A DNA stretch of 64,000 bases from Letharia columbiana (Eukaryota; Ascomycota; Lecanoromycetes; Lecanorales; Parmeliaceae), in contig NW_023501083.1 of assembly GCF_014066305.1 (NCBI RefSeq), forward strand, positions 365,001 to 429,000. The letters run 5' to 3'. The position numbers and the translations under genes are program-made. The notes under the pieces were generated by a model. That model had not been told where the DNA came from and searched no databases. It saw nothing but the letters and a program-made list of their open reading frames with translations. Numbering within the stretch: position 1 is the stretch's first letter; each line of letters opens with the position of its first letter. Positions 33,896 to 46,047 of the stretch are shown here, piece after piece.

Positions 33896-35177
33896 CCTAT
33901 GCTTGTTATATCTCAGTGAATGGTGGAAGCATTTTATAGCTTATGTTAGGTTGTGTTGTAGAGTAGGCCTAGGGTAGGAACAACTTGCCCCCGGTATGGG
34001 TAAGCACTACCCGCAGGATGGTGGGCAGGTGGGGCAGAAAAAGTCCCGAACGCCAAGACTCTAGGTCGAGATCTTGTATAACGCCCCGGCTGAAGGGTTG
34101 CCTGGATGATGCAGATGCGCTTGAAAGTGCTTCAGAATTGGATATTGGCTCCAGCTCCAGTCTAATCTGGGGCTCACTACTCTACAAGAGGTAACTCGTG
34201 CGCTTTTTGGAGATCTCTTCAAGGCCCGCTACCTTACGAGGCGGCGTGCAGAGAGCAGGGCTGGGGCTAGCAAAAGGTAGCACTGTGTCGACACTTCACA
34301 GCCGAGATGACAACGTATCAGCGCAACAATAGAGTAAGTGCACGAGCCGTCTGGTTCCCCGTAGATAATCCTGTTGTTGGTCCTCCCATACACGATGCTG
34401 GCCCTGGAACTAGATGTAATTGTCACTCCCCTATCTTACGGGAGCTTCCGGGTAGAAAGTCAGCCCTACATGAGCCCATGTCCAGTGCCACGTTACAGCG
34501 ATACCGTACCTCCCGTGACGGCAGCGCCGTTCAAACTCTGTTTTAATTTAGACAATAAATAAGGCGTCCTGGGCTTACGCTAATTTGAGGGGTCGTGGGG
34601 GTGCTAAATGCTGACTAAGCTTAGAACAGAGCTAGTGCTAGTGTCTTGACTCTCCCAACACACCTCCCAGCCAATGATGTCTAAATACAATAGTAAATAT
34701 TGGTGTAGCTATCTCAATGAGATGCACCCAGGGTTTCTTGGAGCATCCAACGGAAGCCGTGACAGCTCAGGATTCTGTTGTCAGTATGGGATTGCATCAG
34801 AAGCCACTGGAACCTTCCGTTAAATCAGGAATTCCGGTATGTCTCACTAACGCTATGACTATAAGTAGGTATTGCTGTACTTTACATCAAAGTGTATCGA
34901 AATTCTGGTATCCGTAACGATCAAAGTAATCTTGGCATGCAGTGTCCGGATTTAATCGCCCCACGCACTTAGCTTGTTCTAGGAAGGAACGAGCCGCCTT
35001 AGTGCGCCCGGTTAAGGTAATCTTTCCGAGGAGCAACAATCCACAATGCACTTTGCTTTTTTCCCCCTCCGCATCTACAGCATTGCTTGGTTCTGAATAC
35101 TCCTCCACCAACCAAACCAATGGTATGGTATTCACAACGCCTTGTCAACCCCGCTGATCCCAAGTCCGTTGAGCAAA
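33896..35177. other. Intergenic region, no gene recognised
   Basis: About 1.3 kb between divergent genes. It contains the dispersed ACGCACTTAGCTTGTTCTAG word with weak inverted-repeat character near its end, listed separately. Nothing else can be supported. Confidence 0.55.
34963..35008. repeat. Imperfect inverted repeat related to the 7.1-kb hairpin
   Basis: 34963-34982 matches 7077-7096 at 19 of 20 positions, and is followed by a partly complementary arm (GAACGAGC...TTAGTGCG). Its stem is more degraded than the copy at 7074-7120. Two dispersed copies suggest an old fold-back repeat family. Confidence 0.5.
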
Positions 35178-35552
35178 ATGGAATCTCTAATGAGGTTTGC
35201 CTTTGTCCTTCATCTTGTCATCGAGACAACAGCGGCTATCAACTTTTTCTTCCGACCTTCAGCAACGCTCTCAACACCCCAACCACACAGCCACGGGGTT
35301 ATCCGGCAGTACGCCCTTCTGCTCCTGACCACAAACATCATCGTCGCGGTAGTCCTGAACCGCGCAGTGCATGATGCTTTGTCCGAGCAGATTGCTGCCG
35401 CAATTGCTCTGTATCATACGGGGCCTTTGGTCCGAGCGGTGTCCAGGATCCACCGAGGGAATTCTGGCGACGTACTCGGAGGAGCTTGGCTTCATGCTTT
35501 TTCTCACCTGCTGTGCGCAGCTTGCCTGATCGCATCATCATTCCTTCTCTAG
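35178..35552 (+). CDS. Small multi-pass membrane protein of unknown function
   Basis: An intronless 124-aa protein with hydrophobic segments at residues about 5-24, 44-58, 71-85 and 104-123, so probably four helices. The conserved-looking block TPQPHSHGVIRQYALLL follows the first helix. I have seen similar short fungal membrane proteins with this block, but the family has no function I can name. ATG at 35178 lies in a good context (AAAATGG). The adjacent reductase (-) is about 1.3 kb away and transcribed divergently. It shows no secretion signal cleavage site. Confidence 0.6.
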   Translation: MESLMRFAFVLHLVIETTAAINFFFRPSATLSTPQPHSHGVIRQYALLLLTTNIIVAVVLNRAVHDALSEQIAAAIALYHTGPLVRAVSRIHRGNSGDVLGGAWLHAFSHLLCAACLIASSFLL

Positions 35553-36055
35553 TAGCCGAGCTTATTCCCAAGGCTTCGGTCCGTTTGTGCGTCAACCGTT
35601 CATTGAGGGTAGTCATGGTTGTGTTGATGGGATGGGTCGGACGATCAAAGAGCGCATAGAGAGTGCATCCTCAAAATAATAGGGCCGTTAATTGGCAAGG
35701 AAGGAGCTAAGAGTGCGTTGCACGGCTACCCCTCGGTAGCCGGAGAATTAACATTGAAAGCGCTGGAGTCGAAATATTAAAAAAATACAAAACACGAAAC
35801 TTCCGAAAACTCGAATGGCAAACTTCGTCGTCGTAAGAAACTTGAACTTACACGCTCGACATTCAATACGGTCTATAGAAAGCAATGGGTATGGAAGACC
35901 CGAGATCCTTTTTTCAAATGAGTTTTCACAACACATATCTTACGTTCCAATTAGGGTACGTCTCGTTATCTGAGGTATGTCAGGGGGAGGAGTAGAATGC
36001 GTGTGATTATCTTATGATCTTCAATCGCTTAGTATTCCTGAAATTGTTGTTGGAG

Positions 36056-36126
36056 GTATTTAGTTCGTATTAGATTCGATTCCTAATAGCGCTAATATAA
36101 TGGTGTTACGATGCTTCTTATTTTCT
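36056..36126 (+). repeat. Direct repeat copy 1 (71 bp)
   Basis: Matches 36256-36326, exactly 200 bp downstream, with about five differences, all A/G transitions (for example AATAGCGCTAATATA versus AATGGCGCTGGTATA). Confidence 0.8.
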
Positions 36127-36255
36127 AACAACGCTATTAACTATAGATTTTTAAAGTTTTTAATCGAGAATAGATACTTTTATACCCAGAAAATATTCGT
36201 TAATTAACTTATCGTTTAAGGCGGACGCCTATTAATTATAATCGTATTGTTAAAG

Positions 36256-36326
36256 ATATTTAGTTCGTATTAGATTCGATTCCTAATGGCGCTGGTATAA
36301 TGGTGTTACGGTGCTTCTTATTTTCT
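36256..36326 (+). repeat. Direct repeat copy 2 (71 bp)
   Basis: Second copy of the pair. It holds G at four of the five variable positions, so it is slightly less decayed than copy 1. Confidence 0.8.
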
Positions 36327-37363
36327 GAAATGCGATAGCCTCTCGAATTACTAGTGCTTACCCCTGATAGTCCGACAGCGGGTGGTTGTCTCCACTCTAG
36401 AATCCAGAACACAGAATCCCAGTCTCCAATTTCGTTGCAGCTTCACGAGTCTCAAATTTTTGGATTAGCATGCAGAATAATGGCCCGAATGAGCCATCGC
36501 CCTGCCGTGGGACCTGGTCTGTACCCTACGTTGGCCACTTAGCTCGCGTGGCACAATACTGCGTCGTGAGTCGTGGATGATAACTACGGGAAGGCCGTGG
36601 ATTGGGACTACGCCTTTCGGGACACCCCGCTTGCACTGCTTTTAGCTTACGGACTACTGTATGCCGCAGCCAGACCGTCGAAGGTGCTTCCTGGGTCGTC
36701 CTTTTAGCCATATATAGGATAGCTTTTTTGGCTGCCCTAAGATCCTTGGGATCTGCTTCCTTAGAAATCTACATCCTCTTCTACCCACACGAGCCCGGTC
36801 ATCCTTGTTCTTTGAGGTCCTGCCGATAAGACCGCGCGGCATCACCACCACTCGTACGACTCAATGCGAATTAGCTGTCACATTAAGGAGGCTTTCAAAG
36901 CCAACTTTTTCAACGATGTAACTTCAGATAATATATAGCTTCTGATAGTTGGATTTCGTCTTTATAAAATATGAATGACGAGACGCTAATGACGCTAACT
37001 CAAGGTTTAGTATTTGTTAGCATGAAGCCACGGATTGTAAACAACGACAACAAGAATCCCATCGTATGATCGATGGGTCCAAAGCTGTATGCACCGCAGC
37101 GGCGAGGCTTTGGCTTATTGTTCTGTTGCCTACCGAAACTTCGGGAACGAGAATCCACGAGAATCCTTGCGGATAATTGCACGCATCTGACCGGACTTTG
37201 TGTGTTCGTTCGTTAATTGGCCTTCGATGTGTGGGTGTGAATAATATTCACAACCAAAGAAAGACATCTCAAGTCGTTGGCGTTTCAGACGGTGTAGGTA
37301 TTCGACCGATGCAGATGTCAGACCGCCCCCATCAGCCAAGATACAGTGAGATTTGCCAATCCT

Positions 37364-37427
37364 ATCAGCCTGATACATTGGTCCCTCTCAGCTCCATCAG
37401 CCTGATACAAGGATTCTTCTCAGCTCC
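37364..37427 (+). repeat. 32-bp tandem duplication upstream of the Myb gene
   Basis: 37364-37395 and 37396-37427 both begin ATCAGCCTGATACA and end TCTCAGCTCC, and differ in the middle. The duplicated ATCAGCCTGAT half-palindromes lie 140-200 bp before the Myb start codon and could be regulatory. Confidence 0.65.
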
Positions 37428-37564
37428 TTCGGGGTCTGATGCCAAACTAGCAGAGCCGTCCCTAATCACGCAACCGCGACTTGTGGGCTCGTAGATACGG
37501 GAACCAAGTCAGTAACCTCTATTGTGGATATCACTCCAAAAATCGGCCTTTCATTGTGGTTGAA

Positions 37565-39052
37565 ATGAATCCGCAATCTAATAGAGCGCCTAGAAAGTGG
37601 ACGCCTGCAGAGAATAAGATCCTGCAAGCGAAAGTTGAAGAGTGCAGTAAGGGTTGACGGAGTAAGAGAACGAGCATTCAGACTAACGATTTGAGGCAGA
37701 GAAGTCCGGGAAACCCATATATTGGCCGCAAGTTGCCGCAGCATTTCGAGACAGAAGCAAGGACGACTGCCGCAAACGTTGGGCTAAAATGGACGAGAAA
37801 TGGAGAAAGGGGGCATGGGATAGCAGTGAAGATGACATTCTCTGTCAAGCGGTCAAAGAATACGGCTGTCGGTGCGCAGACCTTGTCGCTGTATCCTGGG
37901 ATCAAACGCTAAATGGGCTCTGGGAATAGTTGGACTGATATCTCAAAAACCATTGGGACCCGCAGCCCTGATCGTACGTTCTCACTCATATAAAAGAACA
38001 CCTCTGATCAAGGGCAAGCTGATGCGGGTCCAGAATGTGCCAAGCGCTGGCGAAACTCTCTCAATCCAAACAACTCGCGCGGTGAATGGACCGAGGAAGA
38101 TGTGAGACAACGAGCTTCTATGTGAGACGATAGACGACTGATTGTGGAGGTTAGGATACTACTCTCATGGAAGCTGTTCAAAGCTACGGCCATGACTGGA
38201 AATTAATCCATGAGAAGTTCCTCCCTGAAAGATCAAGATTGGATCTGAGCAATCGGTGAGGCGTCTCATGGTCCTTGATAAATGAGGTCGTATACAAGCT
38301 AACCTTGAGAGCAATGTAGGTATGTATCGCTTGCTCGACAGCAAAAGAAAAAGCAACCACGACCATCTATTACTTCGTCAACAACGATGCATTCACAAGA
38401 CAACCACGCCCAAGCGGAACCCGAGCAGATGCATGATCTGATACCGACCAGCCCGGAAAACGGCAAGAAGCAGCACGACCCCTTTATGCAGACTATCTCA
38501 ACGACATCCATGGACGACCAAGCTATCACTTCATGGATCTCGCAAGGTGCACGGGCCGACCCCATGGAGGTCCTGGACCCTCAACTATTTCCAGGCGCAC
38601 TTGGGCAATACGGGTCACGCATCCCGCAAGCGCACGACGATCTGTTCACGACGATGAATCCCTACAGCAACAACAACGAGAGCGACAAAACGAGATCGGT
38701 CCTCATGTCACCGAACAGCTCCTCTTCCCTCTTCCCTTTCCCCAACGCCACAATGAGTTTCGACTCCTGGATGAACCTCAGCCCCACCACGACCTCTCAC
38801 GCCTTATCGTCCACGAACGACCGTCAGCAGCAGCCACCTGCCGGTGGTCTCGAGGGCCAGGCCACGCTGACGGACGCAAACGTGACGGAGGCGGTGACGC
38901 CATCTTCGTCCAACGGAATCCAGTCCGCGTTTGCGCCGGGGGAGCGAGGCAAGACGGTGCTGACGCTGGAGAATCTGGACCCCGATACCCGGAGCGACGT
39001 CCTGGATTTGCTCTTCAGGCGGAAGATCGTCACCACCATTGCGATAGTGTAG
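37565..39052 (+). CDS. Three-repeat (R1R2R3) Myb-like transcription factor
   Basis: A nuclear DNA-binding protein of 399 aa split over six exons: 37565-37646, 37700-37871, 37930-37973, 38034-38101, 38155-38255 and 38320-39052. All junctions are GT..AG and in phase. The first 157 residues form three Myb/SANT repeats with regular aromatic spacing: W12/W36/W55, W67/W86/W105 and W118/W137/Y157. Recognition helices include KDDCRKRWAKM and SPDQCAKRWRNSLNP. The rest is a low-complexity Ser/Thr/Gln/Pro region with acidic patches, a likely activation domain, ending in a conserved-looking helix (ENLDPDTRSDVLDLLF). It resembles fungal Myb regulators of the BAS1/c-Myb type. It lies about 4 kb beyond the last metabolic gene; a role in controlling that cluster is possible but unsupported. 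Confidence 0.85.
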
Positions 39053-42000
39053 ACTTTAGACCGATAGATGCTCCATAATCCCAACCGGCGATCCCGATCC
39101 GTAGCCTTCGTCAGGAAACAGCCATGCTTTTTCCTTTCCGATTTGAATTGTCGAAATCCCAGACATACCCATCTCCAACGATGCGGCCATCGACTGGCGC
39201 GACGAAGCGCCAGCCAGCGACGTTCCATCTCTTTTCTGTTCGGCCAGGCAGAGCGAAGGTCTCACCCCTTTCCCTCCCGTATCGTCGATAATGTAAGATG
39301 GCAAGCAAGGTTGCAATTCATTGATGACTGCATTAGCACGCATCCATCTTATCTAGCACTTTGCATAACTAACCCCGCCCCCCCACCCGCACACACACAG
39401 TAAATGCACCGATTGGACTCGCTTCTCCTTACACGTGGCCGAGCTAGGTAACCACCTATCCACCACCCCGCGTGGGCAAGGCTTCGTAGATCTCAGCACC
39501 GAAAACAACATCAATGCCGATAAATGTTTTCGATCTACACATTACCGTAAGCTGTCCCGGGCGGGTGCCCTGGTGCGACAATCCCACGTACCACGTGCGT
39601 GAGCTTTTTCGCGCACCAATCGCTACCGTCGTCGTTGCGATCTTTAATTTCCTGGTGGTCAGCCAACGTGCAAGCTTCACTGGTTTTGGTGCCGTTACTG
39701 TTGCCTGGTTTTTTTTTCCTTTTTTTGTTCGTTTTTTACCGTCCTGCAGCTCGCTACCGCTACGGTGGGTATGTGGGCTGGGGTGGGGTGATCGGTTCCG
39801 GGGCAAGCGATATACTCTCTACCTACCTGCGCAACGGTTGGTTGGTTGGTTGGTCGGTTCGATACGAGTAAGCGTGGGGCCAGGACCCGTGCGTGTGTGC
39901 CAAGCACGATGCTCGCTTAAGGGCTACGTGTTGCGGTTAGCGTTGCTCCCGAATGGGGGGGCCTGGTGTGAGTGATAACCGGGGTAGGGTTCGTGCGTGT
40001 TTATGCGGTGGGGTGGGGTTGGGTATGGGCATGGCTGGGATTTTCGGCTGTTGCGGTCGGGGCAAGGTTTTGATGGTTGTCACTGGGGTTTTGTTACTGG
40101 CTAGGTGGGGTTTGGAGGGATTATCGGATGGGCTGGCTATTTTGTCGCCGTGGCTGGCTGTGACGGATAGACTTGTTGGTGGGGGGGAGGCGCTATGGAT
40201 GCACGGTCGAGTTGTGATTACGCTGTTGTATGGACGGCTACAATCGCCGATACGGAGTATTCATATAATATGTCCCGAATGCTTCATCGAGAACGAAGCC
40301 TGGCAGAGAAGTTCTGGCTGGCGAACTTATGGTGGAGGAGGGGTGATGTGTCCGGGAGGACTCGGTTGTTTACCGCTCTGCTGTGTTGTACAAGATAGCG
40401 ATACCGTAGCAAAACAAACTGATGTCGAGCTTGCTCGACCCATCCCGTTCCTGAGACTGGAGGAAATGAATCCGTGTTTGTATCATGTCCAACGAGCAAG
40501 GCCATGCTTCGCCGATCTGGCTCGAACAAAGCACCTGATTTTAATGGCGCTCGCGGTTCTATCGCGAAGGGTCCTCCATTCTGGCCATGGCTGTGTAGAA
40601 GAGACATAGGCGTAACGGGCGTTGGATCGTTCGGGTTGGCTCAGCCACGTTCCAGACCCTGTTCATATGTACCCACGGCCTAGCAACCCAGCTGGCAGAT
40701 TCTACCAAGTCTACCGAACCAGGCTTCCAACGGGCGGACGGACAGCGTTGTCATGGCCCCGGGTGCTGTATAAGGAATCTACAAACGCAGCTGCCGTATC
40801 CTAGCCCATTCCCAGGCAAAACCCTGGCAATGTCTCCGTATGATCAGACGATCCATCCAGGAAGATTTGCTACTAGATCAAGGCATTCGGCAGGGCTGTC
40901 TGGAGTCGTTGAGAAACAGTGTGGACACTGCGGCCCGGCGCACCGCTGAACGGGCTATGGCACCGATTTAAAATGCTGCCTTGTTGCTCCATGGCGACAC
41001 CTCATGGCTTTGGCCATTTTTCTGAACGCGGGAAAATGGGTCCGTGATGCAGTTGTTTGTGAACATATCTGGTATACCTATGTCGGCAGATAAAGCGCGT
41101 TGGAGCGGCGTCCAGTCATACAAGTAATAGAAACCACGCAAATAAGGCACCCGAGGTTTTTGATGTAAGGCTGTAGAGCGTCGATAAGCATGGTGTTGAT
41201 GGTTGCATACCTTTTGTTGAAAGGATTCTATCTCCGTATTATAGCGCCATATTTTTTAAAACCGCGGGCGCCTTATGGCGACACCTCCCGGCCGTAAGCT
41301 ATCCATGTCACCTACATACAGACAGCGGGCGAAGCAGAAGGATGCGAGGTGCCTGCATGACCCCCCGGCTTATGTGCCCATGCGGACCCCACTGAGATAT
41401 TTTCTCTATTGATGCGGAGATAGATAGCATCGACGATTGAAAGAAGGCAGAATCGACGATTGAGCGCTGGCTCTTAGCTCGACTATGCGCACAGACCGCG
41501 TCGCTAGAGAGGCACAGACGCAGACGCAGACTTTTCGGCCCCCCAGCCTGCAGCAACGGATCACGCTCAGCTTTCGGATAAAATGTCTCCTTCGTCCACC
41601 GCGCCTCCTGCAGTGTTCGGTCTCGCTGTGTTGTGTTATGTTCATGTGCGGCGCGTGGCACCAGAGCGGTCTCTGTGCCGTGAAAAGGTCAGAGGCTTGT
41701 CCGTACGGCTGCTCCGAGTGTCGTTTACTGTTTGAGTCGCTCCAGACACAGCTGTTGGTCCGCACTGATCAGTGATCATGATTCCGATTGTAAGGATTCC
41801 AATTCTTGCGGGGTTTCTCGTATGGGCACGCCTTGAGTTGTGGGATTGTGGCTGCTGGGAGTGTTAAAGGGCTAATTACTGATTCGTACCCCAAAACTAT
41901 GAATGCTTACCGAATCATTCACGCCCCAATGGGATGTGATTCGGTAATCTGCCATTCATGGTGAGAGTCGCAAAGGAGAGGATCCGCGACCTGGCCCATC

Positions 42001-43837
42001 CCACTGTAGAAGCGAGGGAATTTCTCCAACCCCGTTTGATGGCAATTTTACCAGCCGAGATACAACAGATGAAAGCGGAGTGGACGAAATCTTGACTCCT
42101 TGAGGATTAGATGTGACTAGCACGCCCTACCACATCACTGATATCAATAACTGAGTTGATAACCACTACCAGACGCTTAGTGGAGCTTGCTGCTACCGTA
42201 GCCTTCATCCGGCCGTCTCGTACCAGGAAGCTACCATTCATGACACCCGTCTCACAGGCACCGGCACCTAGCTGCTTCTACACGTAGGCTACCATGGCAA
42301 ATTACCGGATTATATCCCATAATTTGGTTTAGGGACATGAATCAGTAATTAGCCCGAATGCCAAATCAGAACGCTCCACGCATGTAGGCGAGATCACGAA
42401 AACCACTCCGAGGTGCTTTCGTAGCCGAGGTGCAAAGACCTGCTGAGTGAAAGGCGGAATCGCTATTCGAGGATAGTCTTGTAGACTGAGAAGTGTGCTG
42501 AAACCATTGCTATAGAAGATGCAACCATGAGAAGCATTCAATCGTGTCCAGAGACTTGAGCTGAAGGTGAGTAGGAATACCATAATGGGGGCCAAGATCA
42601 TGCCTCAAGATTTGTGATATTCGATTGTACAAATACTCGTGGTATACCCAGTCTCTTGCGGCTATCTCAGTGTGAAGAAGCTTCATGCCAGCAGGTCTGT
42701 GACAGCAAAGAAAATCCTAACGCTAAGCAATCCGCCTAGTCACGTTCAGGGACTACCCCAGAGCAATACCACGTTGCGTACAGCAATATAACTACCATTC
42801 TGGCTGAGCTATGGTGTGTTGCCTTGAATTCGTACCAATTCACATCACAGACCGGACTCGACGGCCCAAGTAGGTGCAGATATCTGAGTATTTGTCCTTT
42901 GCGTGGACTTGAGCCTATCGCGATCCACTGGCAGTGAGAGGTGCCACGCTTGTACGAATAGTGTTATCTTAACCTTTCACGCACTCGTAGACGACCAGCG
43001 TTGTTCCTGTCCTTGGTACCGTCTCAGGAACTGTTGTAGCTGTTCAGATGTCTGATCTAAGCTCATAGGCTAGAGGACGCCTTCTACCTGGGCGAGTGAT
43101 CTTGTCTTTGCGTTCTCCAGTCGACAGAAGAGACTCGTCATCTTCTTGTACCCGAAGTAGTAGGCAAAGCTCTAGCAAACACCAACGGGTTGAGAGTTTT
43201 TGAAAATTCGAACCCCGAAGACTTCGTGCAACAAGAGAAGAGAGGTAACTCGGGGTTCTATGGCTTAGAACGACAGCTATCCGAGTCTGAGCAGGGTGAG
43301 CTGGACGATATTGCGAGTAATGAGGCCCTATCTTAGGGGAGTTGAAAGTTTTGCGATGTAAGAATATTACCTGGTTGAGCAGGTGCTAAGTTACTTATAC
43401 TGAGTGGTAGTCAAATGAGGTATGTGCTGAGAGAACGCAAAGCCACTAAAGAGAATACACCGACATAGTGTCGTAGAGATTTAGCAGACAGGCCTCAGGC
43501 CTTCGAAGCTGCTGTCGTAGGAACACTCTTCATGTTGAGAGGGTGCTTTCCTACTTCATCGTGTCTTTGTCTTACAACGTTCCGGTCGAGTCCTTCTGAG
43601 AGGGTGGATTTGCGTCGAAGAAAGCACTGGCCGACTAGTTTTCGGACTTTGGCAACCCTTGATCACATTTGAGCCTCTGCGCGTTTACAACAGATTTGGA
43701 GGGAAGTTGAGAGCCCTCAGGAAAAACCTTTTGCCTGTGCGACCAATTGCGGTTGAAACCGATATATGTTAGAGAGCGTTGTCGCGGTTCTCGAGCCACT
43801 TTATCGAATCTGCATAAGACATTGCCTAGCTGCAGTC
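39053..43837. other. Gene-poor region
   Basis: About 4.8 kb in which I find no supported gene. The longest open frame (39953-40609, +) is in G-rich sequence and shows no family features. (GGTT)n occurs at about 39836-39856. A fold-back element lies at 41869-42355. From 42360 to 43760 only short frames occur. Confidence 0.5.
41869..42355. mobile_element. MITE-like element with terminal inverted repeats
   Basis: The left end GGGCTAATTACTGATTC (41869-41885) is the exact reverse complement of the right end (42339-42355). Similarity continues inwards with mostly C/T differences. A second inverted block, left about 41929-41957 against right about 42290-42320, shares CGGTAAT-TGCCAT. The whole is 487 bp and has no coding capacity, as expected of a non-autonomous DNA transposon. 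A target-site duplication is not evident. Confidence 0.65.
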
Positions 43838-45494
43838 ATGAAGCTTATCGATGGGCGTCACCCCACCGACGAAGACCCCATGGAAAAGGGACCCTATCAT
43901 TCTGACATCCAGCCGATAACCAAGGAAGAGCGCGATACGCAAGTGCTGGCTCGACTTGGTAAGCAGTCCGTGCTCGAACGGCGCTTTGGATTCCTCAGGA
44001 TTCTTGGATTTACTTGCACGATACTGATTACCTGGGATGGATCCCTAACTTTGTTCACGACTGGATTGACAAACGGAGGCTCTGCTGGGCTCGTATATGG
44101 CTACCTTCTGGTATGGATTGGGACCATTGCTGTTTTCACAACTATGGCAGAGCTATTCATGGCTCCAACTGCGGGTGGCCAGTATCATTGGGTCTGGATG
44201 CTTGCCCCTCCACCGTGTCGAAAGTTTCTCAGCTATATCATGGGCTGGTTGGTGGTTTGTGGATGGCAAGCCATTCTTGCTGGAGGTGGTTACCTAGGTG
44301 GTAGTATGATCGTTGCGCTGATCCAATTGAATCATGATGATTACGTGCCGGAATTGTGGCACGGAACGTTGCTCTTCTGGGCAATAATCGTTGTTGCCGT
44401 ATTCATCAATACGGCGCCAGCAGCATATTACCTAAGATCGAAATCTTTACCTTGGCTGTCCATGTGGTTGGCTTCTTCGCTGTCCTGATCCCAGTGGTTC
44501 ATTTGGCTCCAAACAAAGCCTCAGCCCACGATGTCTTTACACAATTTTCGAATGGGGGTGCATGGCCTTCACAGACCTTATCCTTCTCCATAGGTCTCAT
44601 CGGCAACGTGTATGCCATGTTTGGATGCGATAGCGCCGTTCACATGGCTGAGGAAATTAAGAATGCCGAAGTCGTGGTACCGGTGTCGACGCTCACAACT
44701 ACTGTCCCCAACGGAGCGCTCGGGTTCGCGATTGTCATCGCAGTACTCTTTCTCACAACAGACATCACTGCAGCTCTGGCAAGTCCTACTGGAGTCCTAG
44801 ACTATCCGTTCATGCAAATCTTCTATGATGCAACGGATGGCCACTATGATCATCATGGACGTGGCTGGGACGATCGCGTTCGTGGCCACGGCATCCCGCT
44901 TGGTCTGGGCTTTTGCGCGCGATCGAGGTCTTCCGGGGTGGCGATCTGTGAGCAAGGTATGTTGACTACACCGCCTGATTGCAGACGGTTCCTGGCTCAC
45001 ATTACCACGCAGGTCCAATCTAAGACCGCAATCCCATTCCTCGCAGTCATCATAACGTCCTCTATCGCCTGCCTCATCGGTCTCGTTGGTGTCGGCTTTC
45101 AACGATGCCATCTCCCTTGGCGTAAGCAGTCTCTACGCTTCTTACCTCATCACGGAGAGCCTTCTCCTCTGGCGCCGATGCACCGGTGCTATCAGAAAGG
45201 CGACAGACGTCGCCAACGACACAGGCGAGGCTAATCAGCTTGTCTGGGGACCATTCCGTCTCCCGGGTATCTTCGGTATTATCGTCAATGCTTGGGCATT
45301 GGTTTTCGGAATTATTATCTTCTTTTTCAGCTTTTGGCCGGTGGCGACGCCGGTCACGGCTGCGCATATGAATTTCACTGTTTTGATGACGGGATCGGTT
45401 GTGCTGTTTGCGATATTGTGAATATGTTCTATGGGCAAGGAAGACGTACAAAGGGCCTATCGTGGAGGTGACACCTTTCTCGACAGTAGAGTGA
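43838..45494 (+). pseudogene. Amino-acid/choline (GABA-permease-type) transporter pseudogene
   Basis: A relic of a 12-helix APC-superfamily permease of the fungal GABA/choline type. From ATG 43838 the frame reads a normal N-terminus (LGKQSVLERRFGFLRILGF), then helices with AELFMAPTAGGQYHWV. The frame then changes near 44412, before LPKIEIFTLAVHVVGFFAV. It changes again near 44835 (before VAGTIAFVATASRLVWAFA), near 45085 (before AFNDAISLGVSSLYASYL), and near 45418 (before YVLWARKTYKGPIVEV). An intron at about 44957-45013 is intact. Four frame breaks in one gene, when neighbouring long genes are clean, indicate a decayed gene rather than sequencing error. Homology remains obvious, so decay is recent. 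Confidence 0.85.
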
Positions 45495-46047
45495 ATACTT
45501 CGGGCCCATCGTATGAGGAAGTGGATAGCCTGTTGGACAATGCAGGCGCTGCTGTGGTTTTCTTGAATCAGGAGTGATTAATTACTGGCAGATGATGGTA
45601 AAAGGCACGGCATATGATAATTCAGACAATCAGCACCGTGATGGGGCTAAAATTACATCTCTACGTTTTGCACTTCGTCTTCTGCCACAGATTCTGCCAC
45701 CACGATCTACCTTCCCTCATTGCTCAACTCCGCCAACGAAGGCATCGGCAACCCTACCCCACAGATCATTCTAATGTTCTTCGGATCCTGGCGCCGGTGG
45801 CCATAGGGTAGCCTAAGTAGTGAACACTACGCGTTAGTACGGTGGCACACTAACGAACAGGCTAGCATGTGTTTAGAATAAAATTCTTAACGGGAACGGG
45901 AGCAAGAGCAAGCGACCTTAACAATGCGGTGATGGGAGACGAGGCCTGGAGGGGAAGGACGGGAGCAGGTGCGGAAGGCATTTGTGCTGGTGTAGTGCCT
46001 AGGCAAGCAGGGGGTGGTGGATAGACCATGGCGGGAACAGTAAGATG
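45495..46047. other. Intergenic region, no gene recognised
   Basis: Contains a short perfect hairpin (GTAGTGAACACTAC near 45817) and purine-rich sequence, but nothing that can be supported as a gene. Confidence 0.5.

Larger units (their letters stand above)
35745..36340. repeat. AT-rich, RIP-like region
   Basis: A visibly AT-rich stretch with homopolymeric A/T runs and no coding potential. It includes a direct repeat pair (36056-36126 and 36256-36326) whose differences are all transitions. This is typical of a repeat decayed by repeat-induced point mutation. Confidence 0.6.

Noticed and set aside
39953..40609. 218-codon open frame on the plus strand
   Set aside because: It is G-rich, Gly/Leu/Arg-biased and motif-free, in a gene-poor region; long frames are expected by chance in such composition.
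44400..44430. Short intron as explanation for the first frame change in the permease
   Set aside because: The only GT..AG pair there would give an intron of about 25 nt, below the fungal minimum, and would remove conserved residues.
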